Shown: positions 58,868 through 64,000 of the stretch, in pieces
How the letters are laid out: each line of letters begins with the position of its first letter
How positions within the stretch are numbered: the first letter of the stretch is position 1
Assembly: GCF_901827155.1 (NCBI RefSeq)
Contig: NZ_LR594659.1
Location: 1,984,001 to 2,048,000, forward strand
From: Variovorax sp. PBL-H6
Lineage (GTDB): Bacteria; Pseudomonadota; Gammaproteobacteria; Burkholderiales; Burkholderiaceae_C
Direction of reading: 5' to 3'
Length of the DNA: 64,000 nt
Notes under the pieces: model-generated
The model's input: only the letters and a program-made list of their open reading frames with translations
Told to the model about the DNA's origin: nothing
Database searches by the model: none
Position numbers and translations under genes: made by a program

Positions 58868-61294
58868 ATGAACAAGCCCATCGACCCCGCACTGCTGCAA
58901 TCGGCCGAAGCCTTTGCCGACTACCTGAAGAACACCGCCGCGCGCATCGACGTGCATGCCGAGGCCAAGGCGCACGACGACGGCGCGCGCGTGGGCATCA
59001 GCCGCCCGCACGAATCGGCGCACCTGCACGTGGCTGGCGAGGCCACCTACATCGACGACATTCCCGAGCTCGCGGGCACGCTGCACTGCGCGCTCGGCCT
59101 CTCGCCGGTGGCGAACGGTCGCCTCAAGAACATGAACCTGGAGGCGATCTGCGCCATGCCCGGCGTGGTGGCGGTGCTGACCGCGGCCGACATCCCCGGC
59201 AGCAACGACTGCGGCTCGATCGTGCACGACGACCCGATCCTCTGCAGCGGCGACATCCGCTACCTGGGCCAGCCGGTGTTCGCGGTGATCGCCGAAACGC
59301 GCGACGCTGCGCGGCGCGCCGCCGCCCGTGCGAAGGACGCGCTGGACATCGAGGCCGAGCCGCCCGTCATCACGCCGCAGCAGGCGCACGCAAAGGGCCA
59401 GTACGTGCTGCCGCCGATGCACCTGGTGCGCAGCACCACCGAAGGCGGCGCGCAGGCCGCGATCGCCAAGGCGCCGCGCCGGCTCAAGGCCACGCTCGAC
59501 GTCGGCGGGCAGGAACAGTTCTACCTCGAGGGCCAGATCAGCTACGCGATCCCGAAGGAGGGCGGCGCGATGCACGTGCACTGCTCGACCCAGCACCCGA
59601 GCGAGATGCAGCACCTGGTCGCGCATGCCCTGCACCTGCATGCCAACGCGGTGCAGGTCGAGTGCCGGCGCATGGGCGGGGGCTTCGGCGGCAAGGAATC
59701 GCAATCGGCACTCTTCGCCTGCGTGGCTGCGGTGGCGGCGAACAAGCTGCAGCGGCCGGTCAAGTTGCGGCTGGACCGCGACGACGACTTCCTCATCACC
59801 GGTCGGCGGCACTGCTTCTGGTACGAGTACGAGGTGGGCTTCGACGACGAGGGCCGCATCCTCGGCGCCGAGATCAGCATGGTCTCGCGCGCCGGCCACT
59901 CGGCCGACCTGTCGGGCCCGGTGATGACGCGGGCGCTGTGCCACTTCGACAACGCCTACTGGCTGCCGGACGTGGCGATGCACGGCTATTCGGGCCGCAC
60001 CAACACGCAGAGCAACACGGCGTTCCGCGGCTTCGGCGGGCCCCAGGGCGCGATCGCGGTCGAGAACATCCTCGACAGCGTGGCGCGCGAGCTGGGACGC
60101 GATCCGCTCGACGTGCGGCGCATCAATTTCTACGGCAAGGGCGAGCGCAACGTCACGCCCTACGGGCAGGTGGTGTCCGACAACATCATCCATGAGCTGG
60201 TCTCGGAGCTGGAGGGCACCAGCGCCTACCGCGTGCGGCGCGAGGAGATCGCGGCCTTCAACCAGGCCAGCCCCGTGCTCAAGCGCGGCATTGCGCTGGC
60301 GCCGCTGAAGTTCGGCATCTCCTTCAACGTCAAGCACTTCAACCAGGCCGGCGCGCTGGTGCATGTCTATACCGATGGCTCGATCCTGGTGAACCACGGC
60401 GGGACCGAGATGGGGCAGGGGCTCAACACCAAGGTGGCGCAGGTGGTGGCGCACGAGCTGGGCGTGAACTTCGAGAGCGTGCGCGTCACGGCCACCGACA
60501 CGCAGAAGGTGGCCAACACCTCGGCCACCGCTGCGTCGACCGGTGCCGACCTCAACGGCAAGGCCGCGCAGGACGCGGCACGCCAGATCCGCGAGCGCCT
60601 GGCCGCCTGCGCCGCTGCGCGCCATGGCGGCAAGGCGGAGGACGTGCGCTTCGCCAACGACCAGGTCGAGGTCGCCGGCCGCTCGCTGTCCTTCAGCACC
60701 GTCGTCGGCGAGGCCTATCTCGACCGCGTGCAGCTGTGGTCCGACGGCTTCTACGCCACCCCCGGCCTCAGCTGGGACAAGGACAGGATGCACGGGCGCC
60801 CCTTCTTCTACTACGCCTACGGCGCAGCCGTGAGCGAGGTGATCGTGGACACGCTCACCGGCGAATGGAAGCTGTTGCGCGCCGACATCCTGCACGACGC
60901 CGGCAAGTCGCTCAACCCGGCGGTGGACATCGGCCAGGTCGAGGGCGCCTTCATCCAGGGCATGGGCTGGCTCACCACCGAGGAGCTGGTGTGGCACCCG
61001 AAGACCGGCCTGCTCACCACGCACGCGCCCAGCACCTACAAGATTCCGACGGCCAACGACTGCCCGCCGGTCTTCAACGTCAAGCTGTTCGAGGGCCAGA
61101 ACTTCGAGGACTCGATCCACCGCAGCAAGGCGGTGGGCGAGCCGCCGCTGCTGCTGCCCTTCTCGGTCTTCTTCGCCATCCGCGACGCGGTGTCGGCGGT
61201 GGGCGGGCACCGGGTGGACCCGCCGCTCACGGCGCCGGCCACCAGCGAAGCCATCCTGCGCGCGGTCATGGCCGTGCAGTCGGCCTCGGTCTGA
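58868..61294 (+). CDS. xdhB: Xanthine dehydrogenase large subunit (molybdopterin-binding)
   Basis: The start at 58868, 2 bp after xdhA, gives 808 residues. Molybdenum-cofactor motifs are GGGFGGKESQ (Q loop), FRGFGGPQG, HGGTEMGQGL and the catalytic Glu in KAVGEPPLLLP. Together with XdhA this is the two-subunit bacterial XDH. The maturation factor XdhC, usually third, is not in the window; a LysR gene takes that position. Confidence 0.97.
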   Translation: MNKPIDPALLQSAEAFADYLKNTAARIDVHAEAKAHDDGARVGISRPHESAHLHVAGEATYIDDIPELAGTLHCALGLSPVANGRLKNMNLEAICAMPGVVAVLTAADIPGSNDCGSIVHDDPILCSGDIRYLGQPVFAVIAETRDAARRAAARAKDALDIEAEPPVITPQQAHAKGQYVLPPMHLVRSTTEGGAQAAIAKAPRRLKATLDVGGQEQFYLEGQISYAIPKEGGAMHVHCSTQHPSEMQHLVAHALHLHANAVQVECRRMGGGFGGKESQSALFACVAAVAANKLQRPVKLRLDRDDDFLITGRRHCFWYEYEVGFDDEGRILGAEISMVSRAGHSADLSGPVMTRALCHFDNAYWLPDVAMHGYSGRTNTQSNTAFRGFGGPQGAIAVENILDSVARELGRDPLDVRRINFYGKGERNVTPYGQVVSDNIIHELVSELEGTSAYRVRREEIAAFNQASPVLKRGIALAPLKFGISFNVKHFNQAGALVHVYTDGSILVNHGGTEMGQGLNTKVAQVVAHELGVNFESVRVTATDTQKVANTSATAASTGADLNGKAAQDAARQIRERLAACAAARHGGKAEDVRFANDQVEVAGRSLSFSTVVGEAYLDRVQLWSDGFYATPGLSWDKDRMHGRPFFYYAYGAAVSEVIVDTLTGEWKLLRADILHDAGKSLNPAVDIGQVEGAFIQGMGWLTTEELVWHPKTGLLTTHAPSTYKIPTANDCPPVFNVKLFEGQNFEDSIHRSKAVGEPPLLLPFSVFFAIRDAVSAVGGHRVDPPLTAPATSEAILRAVMAVQSASV

Positions 61295-61376
61295 AGCAGC
61301 CCGTCCAACAAGGGGATCGATGTGAATGCCGCGCTGTATAACTGCCCGGACATCGGCATCACCCTGCGGGCAGCTC

Positions 61377-62330
61377 ATGAGAGACCAAGCGCTTCTGGAC
61401 AAGATCGACCTGCACCTCATCCGGGTGCTTCATACCGTGCTGACCGACCGCAGCGTCTCGCGGGCCGCCATTCGCCTGGGCATGTACCAGCCGGCGGTGT
61501 CGGCCGCGCTCAAGCGCCTGCGGGAACTTTCAGGCGACCCGCTGCTGGTGCGCTCCGGCTCGGGCATGGTGCCGACCGATGCGGGGTTGCGCATGATCGA
61601 CCCCGCCGCCAGCATCCTGCGTGCGGCGGAGATGCTGTTCTCGGATGCGCGGGGCTTCGATCCGCAGAGCGCCCAGACCACCTTCCGCATCGCCGCTTCG
61701 GACTACCTGGACCCGCTTTTCCTGCCCATGCTGGTGGCGCAGGTCAAGGCGCAGGCGCCGCTCTGCCGCATCGAGATCCATGCGCTCTCGTCCGATTCGG
61801 ACTACCACGCGCACCTGTCGCTCGGCCAGGTCGACCTGGTGATCGGCAACTGGCTGAAGCCGCCCGAGGACCTGCACATGGCGCGGCTCTTCGGCGACGA
61901 GATCGTCTGCCTGGTCAACCAGGACCATCCGGCGGTTCGCCGTGGCTGGGACCTGGAAAGCTGGCTCGCGGCCGAGCACGTGGCGCCCACGCCACTGCAT
62001 CCGGGTGCGCGCGGCATCATCGACCAGATGCTCGACGAGATGGGCCGGCAACGCAACATCATGGCGCGCTGCGCGCATTTCGGGCTCATCCCCGACATGG
62101 TGGCGTCCAGCCTGCTGGTGCTCACCACCGGGCGGCAGTACTGCGAACGCTTCGTCGAGCGGCTCCCGGTCGCGATCCTCCCATGCCCGGTCGAGCTGCC
62201 GCGCCTCATGTACTACCAGCTGTGGCATGAGCGCACCCATTCCTCCAGCTCGGCGCGCTGGCTGCGCGAGCGGACCAAATCGGTGGCCGCCTCGCTCCGG
62301 CCCGCACCTTCCGCGGCCGGCTCCGGTTAG
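61377..62330 (+). CDS. LysR family transcriptional regulator (purine locus)
   Basis: The ATG at 61377 starts MRDQALLDKIDLHLIRVL and gives 317 residues; an ATG at 61326 would add 17 atypical residues. The HTH (SVSRAAIRLGMYQPAVSAAL, LSGDPLLVRSGSGMVPT) is NodD/PcaQ-like, and the ligand domain follows to residue about 300. It lies between xdhB and the purine permease, all on one strand, so regulation of purine use is inferred. Confidence 0.93.
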   Translation: MRDQALLDKIDLHLIRVLHTVLTDRSVSRAAIRLGMYQPAVSAALKRLRELSGDPLLVRSGSGMVPTDAGLRMIDPAASILRAAEMLFSDARGFDPQSAQTTFRIAASDYLDPLFLPMLVAQVKAQAPLCRIEIHALSSDSDYHAHLSLGQVDLVIGNWLKPPEDLHMARLFGDEIVCLVNQDHPAVRRGWDLESWLAAEHVAPTPLHPGARGIIDQMLDEMGRQRNIMARCAHFGLIPDMVASSLLVLTTGRQYCERFVERLPVAILPCPVELPRLMYYQLWHERTHSSSSARWLRERTKSVAASLRPAPSAAGSG

Positions 62331-62408
62331 CCAGCCTCTTCTGCCACTCGCGCCCGGCGTCGCGACATCTCCCCAACGCCACGACTGAAAAGACTCGGAG
62401 ACAACGCG

Positions 62409-63788
62409 ATGAACCGTACAGAGCAGGTGCTCGGCATGCCCGAGCACGACACGCCGACCCTCACCCCGCAAGCACACGGGCCCGCGACCGGCTGGACAGA
62501 GCGCCTGTTCAAGCTCAGGGAGCACAACACGACGGTACGCACCGAGCTCGTGGCCGGCCTCACCACTTTCCTGACGATGGCCTACATCATCTTCGTCAAC
62601 CCGTCGATCCTCGGCGATGCGGGGATGCCGAAGGACGCGGTGTTCGTCGCCACCTGCCTGATCGCGGCGCTGGGCACCGGCATCATGGCGCTCTATGCCA
62701 ACTACCCGATCGCACTGGCGCCGGGCATGGGCCTGAACGCCTACTTCGCCTATGTCGTGGTGCTGCAGATGGGATTCACCTGGCAAGCGGCGCTGGGCGC
62801 GGTCTTCGTGTCGGGCTGCCTGTTCCTGCTGGTCACGGTGTTCCGGCTGCGCGAGCTGATCATCCGCGGCATCCCGCAGACCATACGGCTGGCGATCACG
62901 GTGGGCATCGGGCTTTTCCTCGCGATCATCGCGCTCAAGAGCGCGGGCATCGTGGCCCCGTCGAAGGCCACCTACGTCACGCTGGGCGACCTGCACACGC
63001 CGCAGGCCGTGCTGGCAACCCTCGGCTTCTTCCTGATCGTGGTGCTGGACCGCCTGAAGGTGCCGGGCGCGATCCTGATCGGCATCATCACCGTGACGGT
63101 GCTGTCCTTCTTCTTCGCGGGCAACACCTTCCACGGCGTGTTCGCGGCGCCGCCTTCGATTGCGCCGACCTTCCTGCAGCTGGACATCAAGTCGGCGCTG
63201 TCGGGCGGCATCCTCAACGTGATCCTGGTGTTCTTCCTGGTCGAGCTGTTCGACGCCACCGGCACGCTGATGGGCGTGGCGCGCCGCGCGGGGCTGCTGG
63301 TGCCGGGCAAGATGGACCGGCTCAACAAGTCGCTGCTGGCCGACAGCGGCGCGATCTTCGCCGGCTCGCTGCTCGGCACGTCGAGCACCACGGCCTACGT
63401 GGAGAGCGCGGCGGGGGTGCAGGCGGGCGGGCGCACCGGGCTCACCGCGCTCACGGTGGCGGTGCTGTTCCTGGCCGCCTTGGCGATCTCGCCCCTGGCC
63501 GGCGCCGTGCCCGCCTACGCCACCGCGCCCGCACTCTTCTTCGTGGCATGCCTCATGCTCAGGGACATCACCGAGCTCGATTGGGACGACACGACCGAGG
63601 TCATCCCCGCCGCAGTGACGGCCCTGACCATGCCCTTCACCTACTCGATCGCCAACGGCCTGGCCTTCGGCTTCATCACCTACGCGGTGCTCAAGCTGTT
63701 CACCGGGCGCGCCAGGCAGGTGCACTGGATGGTGTGGCTGATCGGTGGCGTCTTTCTCTTCAAGTTCATCTACATAGGAGGACACTGA
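62409..63788 (+). CDS. AzgA-type NCS2 purine permease
   Basis: The 459-aa protein has about 12-14 membrane segments with AzgA/YgfQ-group motifs. These are TELVAGLTTFLTMAYIIFVN, the GMGLNAYFAY segment, TVGIGLFLAIIALKSAG and SSTTAYVESAAGV. The group transports hypoxanthine, adenine and guanine by proton symport. Its place next to xdhAB fits uptake of XDH substrate. Confidence 0.95.
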   Translation: MNRTEQVLGMPEHDTPTLTPQAHGPATGWTERLFKLREHNTTVRTELVAGLTTFLTMAYIIFVNPSILGDAGMPKDAVFVATCLIAALGTGIMALYANYPIALAPGMGLNAYFAYVVVLQMGFTWQAALGAVFVSGCLFLLVTVFRLRELIIRGIPQTIRLAITVGIGLFLAIIALKSAGIVAPSKATYVTLGDLHTPQAVLATLGFFLIVVLDRLKVPGAILIGIITVTVLSFFFAGNTFHGVFAAPPSIAPTFLQLDIKSALSGGILNVILVFFLVELFDATGTLMGVARRAGLLVPGKMDRLNKSLLADSGAIFAGSLLGTSSTTAYVESAAGVQAGGRTGLTALTVAVLFLAALAISPLAGAVPAYATAPALFFVACLMLRDITELDWDDTTEVIPAAVTALTMPFTYSIANGLAFGFITYAVLKLFTGRARQVHWMVWLIGGVFLFKFIYIGGH

Positions 63789-63874
63789 ACCACAGAAAAT
63801 AATGCGATCGACCCATTTGAACAATTCAGGGGCGATTCAGGGCCATCGCGAAAACCCGGAAGCCAGGCACAGGC

Positions 63875-64000
63875 ATGACAATCCAACGACTCCAGCTATC
63901 GAACATCACCAAGCGCTACCCCTCGGTCGTCGCCAACAGCGACGTCTCGCTCTCGGTGGCGCCCGGTGAAACACACGCCGTGCTCGGCGAGAACGGCGCC
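63875..64000 (+). CDS. ABC transporter ATP-binding protein, partial (3' end outside window)
   Basis: The ATG at 63875 opens a frame that reaches the window end after 42 codons: LSNITKRYPSVVANSDVSL, then GETHAVLGENGA, which is the start of Walker A. The spelling ITKRYP...VVAN and the purine context suggest a nucleoside/BmpA-type transporter ATPase (similar to RbsA/MglA, with two ATPase domains). Only the first tenth of the protein is visible. Confidence 0.85.
   Translation, partial: MTIQRLQLSNITKRYPSVVANSDVSLSVAPGETHAVLGENGA

Noticed and set aside
58724..61420. Very long open frame antisense to xdhB (about 900 codons)
   Set aside because: It mirrors the third-position GC bias of xdhB; its translation is Arg/Ala/His-rich with no domain, and the opposite strand encodes a complete XdhB.
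61530..63824. Long minus-strand frame opposite the LysR and purine permease genes
   Set aside because: Repetitive Arg/His/Gln-rich translation without a domain; both sense genes are intact.

Overview
This 64 kb window is high-GC chromosomal DNA from a beta-proteobacterium, most likely a Comamonadaceae member close to Variovorax. The pointers are the folC-SPOR-cvpA-purF-metZ order, two Bug/TTT-type periplasmic binding proteins, a LivHMGF importer inside a catabolic cluster, and the density of LysR, GntR and AraC regulators. The genus is inferred from gene content only. No integrase, transposase, CRISPR array or phage structural gene was seen.

Layout. (1) 1-11.7 kb is housekeeping: a retropepsin-like protease cut by the window edge, yajQ, murB, ppnP-argG, a secreted Pro/Tyr-rich protein, an ArsC-like reductase, folC, a SPOR protein, cvpA, purF, metZ and gltX. 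A tRNA operon (Ala-GGC, Glu-UUC, Asp-GUC) with a good terminator follows. (2) 12.1-13.9 kb is gene-poor and partly decayed. It holds one hypothetical gene and the frameshifted, internally deleted remnant of a second MocR-type gene, next to an intact MocR gene. (3) 15.5-20.8 kb is a small catabolic module: alpha/beta hydrolase, Bug binding protein, thiamine-diphosphate enzyme, LysR and cupin. (4) 20.9-38.3 kb is a stress region: two AraC paralogues, a sigma-54 activator, a MEDS sensor, thioredoxin, universal stress protein, CHRD lipoprotein, PsiE, a thioredoxin-reductase-like flavoprotein without its redox cysteines, HtpX, a FixJ-type response regulator, BON, HdeD, Hsp20, PRC-barrel, a ClpG/ClpK-type disaggregase and a GAF-PAS histidine kinase. 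The set Trx, PsiE, HdeD, sHsp20 and ClpG/ClpK matches the core of the transmissible locus of stress tolerance (tLST/LHR) of other proteobacteria, in a different order and without obvious mobility genes.

(5) 38.6-43.3 kb is a sugar-acid-type module: FCD-GntR regulator, FAD oxidoreductase, Bug protein and UxaA/GarD-like dehydratase. A 650-bp degenerate stretch follows. (6) 43.9-54.6 kb is an uncharacterised transport and catabolism module. It has an unknown 412-aa protein divergent from a UTRA-GntR regulator, then a branched-chain-type binding protein, two tandem ferritin-like di-iron proteins, LivH/M/G/F, an arylformamidase-like hydrolase and an HSL-type esterase, tightly packed and partly overlapping. 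The two di-iron proteins are paralogues, and the second has lost the last ExxH motif. (7) 54.6-57.1 kb holds a metallophosphoesterase, a lipid kinase and a small alpha/beta hydrolase. (8) 57.3-64 kb is purine salvage and catabolism: xdhA, xdhB, LysR, an AzgA-type purine permease and the start of an ABC-transporter ATPase cut by the window end.

The best candidates for undescribed biology are the di-iron-pair/Liv/esterase module and the tLST-like chromosomal stress region with its own two-component system.
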